Source of the DNA: Sphaerochaeta sp.
Lineage (GTDB): Bacteria > Spirochaetota > Spirochaetia > Sphaerochaetales > Sphaerochaetaceae
DNA: 7,728 nt
Assembly (NCBI GenBank): GCA_003456855.1
Contig: DMOO01000185.1
Coordinates: 1-7,728, forward strand
Reading direction: 5' to 3'
A program made the position numbers and the translations under genes. Below, one piece after another: positions 1-5,756 of this stretch; positions within the stretch are counted from its first letter, which is position 1, and each line of letters starts with the position of its first letter. Below the pieces are notes generated by a model, which saw only the letters and a program-made list of their open reading frames with translations, was not told the DNA's origin and ran no database searches.

Positions 1-1099
1 TGTTGCTGGCGCTGATGTAGCCCGGAACCTCCGGGAAGACATCGAGATCCGGATGGTTCGCCTTGTGGACTCCATAGCCTACGGCCTCAACAAGATAGGC
101 TGCCACCTTGCCTGACTTGAGGGCCAGAATCATGTCTGTAGGCATTGTATAGTACTGGAATTGTGTATCTGGAACGCGGTCCTGGATCAGCTCTTCGTAA
201 AGGACAGCTGTCTGTACGCCGATTGGAAGACCATTGAAGTCCTCGATCTTTGTGAATGAACTGACGGTGCTTGATGAGACTACAGGTGCAGTCTCCTCCT
301 CTGAACCCATGACAACAAGGTAGACAGGACAGGTGTAGTAGATGTCCGACAGAGTGCCTGTCTCGTTTCTCTCCTCGCTGACGACGATGTTCATTCCGAT
401 GTCGAACTTACCAGTCTCGACACCCGGTGCGATGGACTCGAACGGGATCTCGTTGAACACAGGCTTGTAGCCGTACTCAACGCAGAAGCGGCAGATGAAC
501 TCGACGTCGAAGCCTGCAAGGTTTCCGTCGCTGACGAATGAGAACGGCTCGTAACCACCCTCAACTGCGATGTTCAACGTCCCGTTCTCGCCTGTGAACT
601 CGAAGTCCTTGACTCCAACATTGTCGGTAAGCGGATCGAAATCGGCGATCCAGTACTGGTAGAGTGAGCCATCGTCGCCAAGAAGACCATTCTCATAGCC
701 CTTCTTGATGAACTCGTTCATCTCGGCAAGAAGGCGCTCCTGCTTGTCGTTGTTTCCAATGATGTTGCTGGCGCTGATGTAGCCCGGGACCTCCTTGAAG
801 GTTCCAAGCTCTGGATGGTTCGCCTTGTGGACACCATAGCCGACAGCCTCAACAAGGTAGGCTGCGACCTTGCCTGACTTCAGGGCAAGGATCATGTCGG
901 TAGGCATGGTGTAGTACTGGAACTCGGTGTCAGGAACACGGTCCTGAATCAGCTCCTCGTACAGAACGGCGGTCTGGACTCCGATTGGAAGTCCGTTGAA
1001 ATCCTCGATGGTCTCGAACTTGCTTGTGTCTATCGTGGCAGCGAAGACAGATGCACAGAGCAGGAGCATGGCAATAAGAGCAATAGCTATCTTCTTCAT
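1..1099 (-). CDS. Amino-acid ABC transporter substrate-binding protein with internal 254-residue repeat (3' end beyond left edge)
   Basis: This is a secreted family 3 (polar amino acid) solute-binding protein that would capture an amino acid in the periplasm for the ABC importer encoded just upstream. 366 codons are visible and the frame is still open at the left edge. Residues 1-20 form a signal peptide (MKK start, hydrophobic core, VFA before a likely SPase I site); Cys15 has Leu at -1, so a lipobox is unlikely. Residues 31-155 match only the C-terminal half of a family 3 protein (IEDFNGLPIGVQ start, ending near YQYW). Residues 172-267 are a normal N-terminal half (TLNIAVEGGYEPFSF, GFDVE at 196-200, and SEER at 241-244, whose Arg normally binds the ligand carboxylate). 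Residues 285-366 repeat residues 31-112. The start is fixed by GGAGG 9 nt upstream of the ATG, inside the end of the ATPase gene; the junction reads TGAGTATG, implying translational coupling. The amino acid bound is not predictable. A GlnP-like fusion to a permease domain further left is possible. Confidence 0.88.
   Translation of the reverse strand, partial: MKKIAIALIAMLLLCASVFAATIDTSKFETIEDFNGLPIGVQTAVLYEELIQDRVPDTEFQYYTMPTDMILALKSGKVAAYLVEAVGYGVHKANHPELGTFKEVPGYISASNIIGNNDKQERLLAEMNEFIKKGYENGLLGDDGSLYQYWIADFDPLTDNVGVKDFEFTGENGTLNIAVEGGYEPFSFVSDGNLAGFDVEFICRFCVEYGYKPVFNEIPFESIAPGVETGKFDIGMNIVVSEERNETGTLSDIYYTCPVYLVVMGSEEETAPVVSSSTVSSFTKIEDFNGLPIGVQTAVLYEELIQDRVPDTQFQYYTMPTDMILALKSGKVAAYLVEAVGYGVHKANHPDLDVFPEVPGYISASN
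2..247 (-). repeat. Internal coding repeat, copy B (residues 285-366 of the binding protein)
   Basis: Second copy of the 762-bp-period direct repeat. It probably continues past the left edge, because copy A remains binding-protein-like for another 40 or so residues. Residue changes against copy A are a Glu/Gln swap and a small cluster just before EVPGYISASN. Confidence 0.93.
764..1009 (-). repeat. Internal coding repeat, copy A (residues 31-112 of the binding protein)
   Basis: First copy of an in-frame direct repeat with period 762 bp (254 codons). It encodes the start of lobe 2 of a family 3 binding protein. By hand alignment 77 of 82 residues equal copy B, while about 29 codons differ synonymously. 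The duplication is therefore not recent, and both copies appear to be constrained at the protein level. Confidence 0.93.
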
Positions 1100-1101
1100 A
1101 C

Positions 1102-2214
1102 TCACTCCTCCATCCACTTGAAGCTCATGTCGATCTCGTTCTCACAACCATCCGGGTCATCAGTGAGCTTTTTCTCTGAGACTGTGGTTGTTGGCTCATC
1201 GAGCAGGGACAGGAAGAGTTTGCTTTCAGACTCTCTAGGGGTGAAATGCTCCTCTGCCTTGTACTTCACAAAGAGGTACAGGGTATCCTGCTTCTCCGAA
1301 TACTCGATCTTGACCAGAATGTATGGGTTGTCCGAGTAGTTGGCGATGTTGTTGATACAGATTTCCTCTATGGCAAGGCTGAGCTTGGTAAGACGCTCTG
1401 CCTCGATGAGCAGCTTCTCTCCATAGAGCTGGAGCTCTTCGTTCATTGCCTCGAAGTTGAACTCTGTGCTGTCGATCTTGTAGCTGAGAGTCGTGAGTCT
1501 CTGGACGAACTTCCTTGTAAGCTCCTTCTTTGGATGATCGAAGATCTCCTTTGGTGTTCCTTCCTCATAGATGACACCGTCAGCCATGAAGAGGACTCTG
1601 TTCGAGATCTTGCGTGCGAAGTCCATCTCGTGTGTGACGATCATCATTGTTCTTCCCGAGTTGGCAAGAAGCTTGATGACTGACTGGACTTCTCCGATCA
1701 TTGACGGATCCAATGCGCTGGTAGGCTCATCGAAGAGGATGATGTCCGGATCCATTGCCAGGGTCCTTGCAATTGCGATTCTCTGCTGCTGACCACCAGA
1801 GAGCTCGTCTGGATATGAGAACACCTTGGTTGCAAGACCGACCTGTGTGAGCAGGTACATTGCCTTGTCGAACGCCTCTTGCCTGCTTCTGCCAAGCAAG
1901 GTGATCTGAGGATTCATGATGTTCTCGATAACCGTGAGATGACCAAAAAGATTGAACGACTGGAAAACCATTCCCATCTTCTTTCTCACTTCGTTGAGGT
2001 CGCAACCTCGTGCTGTGATGTCCTGGCCGTCAACTATGATCTCACCGCTGGTCGGTTCGGTGAGCATGTTGATACATCTGAGCAATGTGGACTTGCCCGT
2101 GCCAGAAGGTCCGATGATGCTTATCACATCCCCGTTGTTGATGGTAACGTTGATATCCTTCAGTGGAATTGTGTTATCATCAAACTCCTTTCGCAAATGA
2201 CGCACTTCAATCAT
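1102..2214 (-). CDS. Amino-acid ABC transporter ATP-binding protein with RsbW/HATPase-like C-terminal extension
   Basis: This is the cytoplasmic ATPase of a polar amino-acid importer (GlnQ/HisP family). Numbered from the ATG at 2214 (370 aa), it has Walker A GPSGTGKST (35-43), Q-loop Gln85, signature LSGGQQQR (138-145), Walker B ending in catalytic Glu163, and switch His195, so the NTPase is complete by about residue 240, the usual family length. Residues 245-370 are extra. They resemble the RsbW anti-sigma/GHKL fold: a helix with EEICINN (Glu284, Asn288 at the N-box positions), a beta hairpin, then a helix LFLSLLDE and a final strand. The DxGxG and GLGL nucleotide loops are not recognisable, so this domain is probably a non-catalytic sensor or partner-binding module. 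I chose the ATG at 2212-2214 because MIEVRHLRK is the usual family start and AGGG lies 10 nt upstream. The ATG at 2221-2223 adds MRR but leaves AGGG only 1 nt away. The stop is 2 nt before the binding-protein start. Confidence 0.93.
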   Translation of the reverse strand: MIEVRHLRKEFDDNTIPLKDINVTINNGDVISIIGPSGTGKSTLLRCINMLTEPTSGEIIVDGQDITARGCDLNEVRKKMGMVFQSFNLFGHLTVIENIMNPQITLLGRSRQEAFDKAMYLLTQVGLATKVFSYPDELSGGQQQRIAIARTLAMDPDIILFDEPTSALDPSMIGEVQSVIKLLANSGRTMMIVTHEMDFARKISNRVLFMADGVIYEEGTPKEIFDHPKKELTRKFVQRLTTLSYKIDSTEFNFEAMNEELQLYGEKLLIEAERLTKLSLAIEEICINNIANYSDNPYILVKIEYSEKQDTLYLFVKYKAEEHFTPRESESKLFLSLLDEPTTTVSEKKLTDDPDGCENEIDMSFKWMEE

Positions 2215-2223
2215 TCTACGCAT

Positions 2224-2301
2224 ACCCTAGGTAAAATGCAGTTCGTTCTGAAGTCGTCTTACTTGACTAGGGTGGCACCACATGCATTGTTTGCCTTCAG
2301 A
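2224..2301 (-). promoter_or_regulatory. Structured 5' leader that could mask the ABC ATPase ribosome-binding site
   Basis: Three perfect complementary pairs are present in the leader RNA: 2301-2295 with 2253-2247 (7 bp), 2288-2283 with 2240-2235 (6 bp), and 2273-2267 with 2230-2224 (7 bp). The last pairs with the AGGG of the ATPase. The first two would cover the AAGG and the ATG of the possible leader ORF. The order a-b-c-a'-b'-c' means they cross, so they would form a pseudoknot or compete. I do not recognise a known riboswitch class. Confidence 0.35.
2227..2283 (-). CDS. Possible 18-codon leader ORF upstream of the ABC ATPase
   Basis: An ATG at 2283 opens a reading frame (MWCHPSQVRRLQNELHFT) whose TAG stop at 2227-2229 overlaps the AGGG used by the ABC ATPase. 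AAGG lies 10 nt upstream of this ATG, and 6 nt upstream of a second ATG at 2287 that would give a 6-codon peptide (MHVVPP). Its position fits a leader peptide that couples translation to the downstream gene. There is no homology evidence, and an ORF this short is easily a chance event. Confidence 0.2.
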   Translation of the reverse strand: MWCHPSQVRRLQNELHFT

Positions 2302-2349
2302 GCTGTGGGGATTCTTGGATCTAGTTGGTCCCCGCACTTTACAGGGCCT

Positions 2350-2397
2350 ACCATACCCCCTAAGGGGGTAGGGGTCAAGGCTTTTTGGCTTTTTTTT
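2350..2397 (-). promoter_or_regulatory. Candidate sigma-70 promoter with UP element for the ABC transporter unit
   Basis: Read on the minus strand, TTGACC (2378-2373) is followed after exactly 17 nt by TATGGT (2355-2350). Two A-tracts of 8 and 5 (2397-2390, 2386-2382) sit just upstream of the -35, where an UP element is expected. Transcription would begin near 2343, giving a leader of about 130 nt. A weaker alternative pair is TTGTTG (2428-2423), 17 nt, TATTTT (2405-2400). Confidence 0.6.
2354..2370. promoter_or_regulatory. 17-bp perfect palindrome in the promoter spacer (candidate operator)
   Basis: TACCCCCT-A-AGGGGGTA is a perfect dyad with 8-bp arms and a single central base. It fills the spacer between the proposed -35 and -10 and overlaps the first two bases of the -10. 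This is where MerR-type activators or blocking repressors bind. As the spacer is already 17 bp, a repressor site seems more likely than a MerR-type one. Confidence 0.45.
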
Positions 2398-2478
2398 GGA
2401 AAATAATTGAAATACTTTCTTGCAACAATTTAACAATAGTTTAGTAGGACCGAGAAATTGGACTTTATTTTTTTCTGC

Positions 2479-2508
2479 AAAAAAAATTGGCCCCCTCTCG
2501 GGAGCCAA
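2479..2508 (-). terminator. Rho-independent terminator of the fusA-ATPase unit
   Basis: On the minus strand, TTGGCTCCC (2508-2500), a GAGA loop (2499-2496) and GGGGGCCAA (2495-2487) form a 9-bp stem with one G-U pair, followed directly by eight Ts (2486-2479). It starts 29 nt after the stop of the small ATPase gene. The plus strand has no T-tract after the stem, so it acts in one direction. Confidence 0.92.
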
Positions 2509-2537
2509 CTCCAAAATGCTTCGGATCTACAAGAAAA

Positions 2538-3245
2538 TCACTCGCAGATAAGCATTGTGCTTGGATCAAGTGCAACACCTGCCGGATGTGGAAGGTTCTT
2601 GTTGTGATCCTTGACGATCGTCATGATTACCCTGCTCTTCTCGTCGTTGTAATGAAGTCCGATAAGGACATCGATCAGGTTGAGATAAGGGTCCATTGTC
2701 ACTGGAACTCCGTACTCTGTGAACTCGACGTTAGGTCTTGCAGGTGACACGCAGAACCAGACCTCGATGTTCATCTTCTTTGCGAATTCCTTGATCTTCT
2801 TGACATCCTCGTCAGAGGCGATTGTCAGCTTGTAGCCGTCGAAGAAGACTGCATCGGCCTTGAAGGAACCCTGGTTGATCAGTGTCTCGAGGCTGGAGAG
2901 GATCTTGTCCACACCAACTCCCTCCTGGCTGAAGTTCATCATGACGCGGTTTGAACGGATCGTCTGGTAGACGTCGAAGGCATCGTCCAGGCTACGGAAC
3001 TCGGAGATCTCACGGAAGGCCTCCTTGTACCAGTTCATGATGTGCTCCACATTGGCACCGAACGAGACGTGGATCACGTTCAGACCTCTGAGGATCTTGT
3101 CTATTGCGAGGTGAACCATGCAGGCTGTCTTGCCGACACCGTGCTGTGAGGCAAGGACACCGAGGTTTCCACGGCCGAGGCCGCCATCGATTGAATTCTC
3201 AAGGACCCTGATGGGACTCTTTTTGATAAGCTCTGCTACTTCCAT
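2538..3245 (-). CDS. Small RecA/DnaB-fold P-loop ATPase, function unknown
   Basis: A 235-residue cytoplasmic protein with the core of a RecA-fold ATPase. The N-terminal helix leads into GGLGRGNLGVLAS and a P-loop, SQHGVGKT (33-40), where Ser replaces the usual first Gly/Ala. A Walker B strand, AVFFDG, ends in Asp136. The C-terminal segment (about 205-232: IMTIVKDHNK then GVALDPSTM) resembles the end of DnaB helicase, where an Arg/Lys-Asn strand is followed by a beta hairpin. There is no DnaB N-terminal domain and no zinc finger, so it is not a replicative helicase; it may be a solitary regulatory or chaperone-like ATPase. AAGGA sits 6 nt upstream of the ATG. The gene follows fusA by 52 nt with no strong terminator between, so co-transcription is likely, and it ends at the terminator at 2479-2508. 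I do not know its role. Confidence 0.88.
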   Translation of the reverse strand: MEVAELIKKSPIRVLENSIDGGLGRGNLGVLASQHGVGKTACMVHLAIDKILRGLNVIHVSFGANVEHIMNWYKEAFREISEFRSLDDAFDVYQTIRSNRVMMNFSQEGVGVDKILSSLETLINQGSFKADAVFFDGYKLTIASDEDVKKIKEFAKKMNIEVWFCVSPARPNVEFTEYGVPVTMDPYLNLIDVLIGLHYNDEKSRVIMTIVKDHNKNLPHPAGVALDPSTMLICE

Positions 3246-3288
3246 ATCGTTTCCTTTGGGTTTTCGTTAATTAAATGATAACACATAA

Positions 3289-3303
3289 AAGTGAAAATCA
3301 CTT
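3289..3303 (-). other. Short AT-rich hairpin over the fusA stop codon
   Basis: AAGTGA and TCACTT form a perfect 6-bp stem with a 3-nt loop that includes the fusA TGA (3300-3298), followed by TTA. The stem is weak and lacks a long T-tract, so at most it attenuates read-through or protects a 3' end. Confidence 0.3.
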
Positions 3304-5409
3304 CTTGTTTTTATCCTTCTCTTCCTTCTTCTTCTTCAATTCCTCAGCGATTGACTGCGGGACCTTGGCATAGCGGCAGACCTCCATGGAGTACTCCGCC
3401 TTACCCTGTGTCATGGATCTCAGGACTGTGGAGTAGCCGAACATCTCTGCAAGTGGGACCTCGGCGTCAACTGTACAGACGTTGTTGTCCTCTGTTGAGC
3501 TGACGATCATGCCACGGCGCTGGTTGACTGTTCCGAAGATTGCACCCTGGAACTCGGATGGACCCTCGATCTCGACCTTCATGATAGGCTCGAGGATGGT
3601 CGGCTTAGCCTTGGCGAAAGCCTCCTTGAAGGCTGCGATTGCAGCTGTCTGGAAGGCCATGTCTGAAGAATCGACCGGATGCCATGCACCATCGTTGATG
3701 CATACGCGTACTCCGACAATCGGGAACTCGAGCTGAGGACCCTTCTTCATTGCTGTCTGGAAACCCTTCTCGCAGGATGGAATGTACTCGGTTGGGATTG
3801 CACCACCCTTGACCTCGTTGAGGAACTCGAAGTCCTTCGGCTCCTCGTCGCTGCCCGGCTCCTGGATGATTGGCTCGATGTAACCGGCAACACGTGCATA
3901 CTGACCGCTTCCACCAGTCTGCTTCTTGTGGGTGTAGTTGAACTCGGCTCTCTGTGTGATTGCCTCGCGGTATGCAACCTCAGGTGCACCGACTGTGACT
4001 TCACAGTTGTACTCACGTCTCATTCTCTCGACATAGACGTCAAGATGGAGCTCTCCCATACCCTTGATGATGGTCTGGTTGCTCTCCGGATCGACATAGC
4101 ACTGGAAGGTCGGGTCTTCCTTCATGAAGCGGTTGACTGCCTTGCTCATGTTGTCCTGGCTCTTCTTGTCCTTCGGGAAGATGGCAAGGGAGATGACAGG
4201 ATTAGGAACGAACATCGACGTCATTGCATAGTTCAGACCTGCTCCGCAGAAGGTGTCTCCACTTGCGCAGTCAATTCCAAACAGAGCTGCAATCTCACCT
4301 GCTCCACACTCGTTGATGTCCTCCATCTCAGATGCGTGCATCTTGATCAGTCTTCCGATTCTGAACTTCTTACCGGTCCTTGTGTTGATGAGCTCATCGC
4401 CCTTGCGGAGCTTGCCCTGGTAGACTCTGATGTAGGTCAGCTGACCGTAGCGTCCGTCCTCAAGCTTGAAAGCCAGAACGACCGGAGTCTTCTTCTCGTC
4501 TGAATCGAGCACAATCTCGGCCTCGTTGTTGTCCAGATCAAGTGCCTTGTTCTCGACATCCCTTGGCTCAGGGAGGTACTTTGTGACACCATCAAGAAGT
4601 GGCTGGATACCCTTGTTCTTGTGTGCTGAACCTACGAAGACCGGGCACATCTTCAGAGAGAGTGTTCCTCTTCTGATTGCAGCCTCGATCATCTCGATTG
4701 TCGGCTCCTCACCCTCGAGGATCATGTTCATGAGCTCGTCATCGAAATCGGATGCGCTCTCGATCAGCTCCTCACGCTTCTGCTGGGCCTCTTCGAGCAT
4801 TGACTCTGGAATCTCCTCCTCGCGGAGAACGTTCCCGTTTGGCTCGTCGAAGTAGATTGCCTTCATTCTGATCAGGTCCACAACACCCTCGAGCTTGTCC
4901 TCGAGACCGATCGGGAGCTCAACCATGACTGCATTGAGGTGAAGCTTCTCTCTCATCTGTCCTACGACACGATACGGGTTTGCACCGACACGGTCGCACT
5001 TGTTAATGAATGCGATTCTAGGAACTTTGTAGCGATCCATCTGTCTGTCAACGGTGATGCTCTGGCTCTGGACTCCGCCAACGGAGCAGAGAACGAGTAT
5101 TGCGCCATCAAGGACTCTCAGTGACCTTTCAACCTCGATTGTGAAGTCAACGTGGCCCGGAGTGTCTATGACGTTGATCTCATAGCCTTTCCAGTTGACG
5201 CTTGTTGCAGCGCTTGCGATGGTGATTCCCCTCTCCCTCTCGAGCTCCATGCTGTCCATGGTGGCTCCGACTCCGTCCTTTCCGTGGACTTCGTGGATTG
5301 TGTGGATTCTATTGCAATAGTAGAGAATCCTCTCGCTAAGCGTTGTTTTTCCGGAATCGATATGTGCGCTGATTCCGATGTTTCTCATCTTTGACAGTTC
5401 TGTTGCCAT
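3298..5409 (-). CDS. fusA: Translation elongation factor G, mitochondrial EFG1 / spirochaete type
   Basis: This GTPase drives translocation of tRNA and mRNA on the ribosome. At 703 residues it is full length. Visible G-domain motifs are AHIDSGKT (15-22), RGITI switch I (60-64), DTPGH (82-86), NKCD (136-139) and GSAHKNKG as G5. Domain II begins near 307, domain III near 400, domain IV near 480 with [13 protein letters not shown], the ribosomal tip around [12 protein letters not shown] (575-586) and EPIMKVE, and domain V follows with [37 protein letters not shown] and the [15 protein letters not shown] motif resemble mitochondrial EFG1 and spirochaete EF-G1 more than E. coli EF-G. Such organisms usually carry a second EF-G specialised for ribosome recycling. 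The tail is lysine-rich (691-703). AGGA lies 3 nt before the ATG, rather close, and GAGG 11 nt before. It is first in a unit with the small ATPase gene. Confidence 0.98.
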   Translation of the reverse strand: MATELSKMRNIGISAHIDSGKTTLSERILYYCNRIHTIHEVHGKDGVGATMDSMELERERGITIASAATSVNWKGYEINVIDTPGHVDFTIEVERSLRVLDGAILVLCSVGGVQSQSITVDRQMDRYKVPRIAFINKCDRVGANPYRVVGQMREKLHLNAVMVELPIGLEDKLEGVVDLIRMKAIYFDEPNGNVLREEEIPESMLEEAQQKREELIESASDFDDELMNMILEGEEPTIEMIEAAIRRGTLSLKMCPVFVGSAHKNKGIQPLLDGVTKYLPEPRDVENKALDLDNNEAEIVLDSDEKKTPVVLAFKLEDGRYGQLTYIRVYQGKLRKGDELINTRTGKKFRIGRLIKMHASEMEDINECGAGEIAALFGIDCASGDTFCGAGLNYAMTSMFVPNPVISLAIFPKDKKSQDNMSKAVNRFMKEDPTFQCYVDPESNQTIIKGMGELHLDVYVERMRREYNCEVTVGAPEVAYREAITQRAEFNYTHKKQTGGSGQYARVAGYIEPIIQEPGSDEEPKDFEFLNEVKGGAIPTEYIPSCEKGFQTAMKKGPQLEFPIVGVRVCINDGAWHPVDSSDMAFQTAAIAAFKEAFAKAKPTILEPIMKVEIEGPSEFQGAIFGTVNQRRGMIVSSTEDNNVCTVDAEVPLAEMFGYSTVLRSMTQGKAEYSMEVCRYAKVPQSIAEELKKKKEEKDKNKK

Positions 5410-5438
5410 TTTTCCTAAAACCTCAATATAATTTTCGA

Positions 5439-5467
5439 ATAATCCTTTACACTAAAAACCTTAGTAA
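5439..5467 (-). promoter_or_regulatory. Weak candidate promoter for fusA
   Basis: On the minus strand, TTACTA (5467-5462) and GATTAT (5444-5439) are 17 nt apart and each matches four of six consensus bases. The region upstream (5468-5515) is rich in A- and T-tracts. A short dyad, TTAG-TAAC-CTAA (5461-5472), overlaps the -35 and could be a regulator site. A TATATT closer to the gene (5430-5425) lacks a -35 partner. Confidence 0.28.
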
Positions 5468-5703
5468 CCTAATGTATTTTTAAAAAAACATCAATCTTAT
5501 TTTTAAAGAATCGTGATTAATTTATTTAGTTCCCTCTGTGATCCACCCAAACAGAATGGCAAAGCACCTTGCCTGCAAAGCGGCAAAACCGAAAGGAAAC
5601 ATGCTGGATTGCAGATGGCATCGACAAAACAGGGGAAAAGTCGTCGGACAAAAAAAGAAATTAAAAATTCCTCTTCTATAAATATTACTGGACAGCCCAT
5701 GTC

Positions 5704-5733
5704 TTGACCTTCCTTAGTTTACTTACTTATGCT
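5704..5733 (+). promoter_or_regulatory. Candidate promoter for feoAB
   Basis: TTGACC (5704-5709) is followed after 18 nt by TATGCT (5728-5733). Transcription would start near 5740, leaving a leader of about 17 nt that just accommodates the GAGGAAGGG ribosome-binding site (5747-5755). TACTAT (5733-5738) is an overlapping alternative -10, but it would be too far from this -35. Confidence 0.42.
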
Positions 5734-5756
5734 ACTATCCTCATCCGAGGAAGGGC

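Larger units (their letters stand above)
2224..2537. other. Intergenic region between the small ATPase gene and the ABC ATPase
   Basis: This 314-bp gap holds, in minus-strand order, the terminator of the upstream unit (2508-2479), an AT-rich stretch (2478-2398), the A-tract UP element and promoter with its palindrome (2397-2350), and the structured leader (about 2343-2224). A further hairpin, GGGGA paired with UCCCC (2333-2329 with 2311-2307), lies near the 5' end of the leader. No protein gene of convincing length is present. Confidence 0.7.
5410..5756. other. Divergent intergenic region between fusA and feoAB
   Basis: Positions 5410-5530 are very AT-rich and probably hold the fusA promoter. 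Positions 5531-5650 are less AT-rich and have no recognised gene; they contain two GCAAAGC copies (5559-5565, 5575-5581), a small hairpin GGCAA/TTGCC (5558-5562, 5569-5573) and GGCAAAACC. Positions 5651-5700 are AT-rich again. The feoAB promoter candidate and ribosome-binding site occupy 5704-5756. No convincing Fur palindrome was found. Confidence 0.55.

Noticed and set aside
1041..1099. Lipoprotein signal at Cys15 of the binding protein
   Set aside because: The residue before Cys is Leu, which lipoboxes rarely allow, and a standard SPase I site follows. Spirochaete lipoboxes are relaxed, so this is not fully excluded.
2268..2280. AGGGTGGCACCAC on the plus strand resembles the T-box antiterminator sequence AGGGTGGNACCGCG
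   Set aside because: It is on the strand opposite to the ABC transporter unit, no plus-strand gene follows, and no specifier stem or matching terminator is present.
2354..2397. Plus-strand stem followed by T-tracts, terminator-like
   Set aside because: The T-tracts begin 11 or more nt after the stem and there is no plus-strand gene to terminate. The same bases make better sense as promoter spacer and UP element on the minus strand.
2227..2514. 95-residue minus-strand frame
   Set aside because: It runs through the rho-independent terminator and the promoter and has low-complexity content. Only its last 18 codons lie in the leader in a position worth noting.
3679..4503. 274-residue plus-strand frame antisense to fusA
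   Set aside because: It is a shadow of the strongly conserved EF-G reading frame, with no ribosome-binding site and no plausible domain.
5551..5600. c-di-GMP class I riboswitch
   Set aside because: Motif fragments such as GCAAAGC and GAAAGG occur, but not in the required order or with the conserved CACGCACAGGGCAAACC core.
5503..5707. Overlapping 64-65 residue frames on both strands of the intergenic region
   Set aside because: No good ribosome-binding site, no recognisable family and low-complexity composition; chance open frames in an AT-rich gap.
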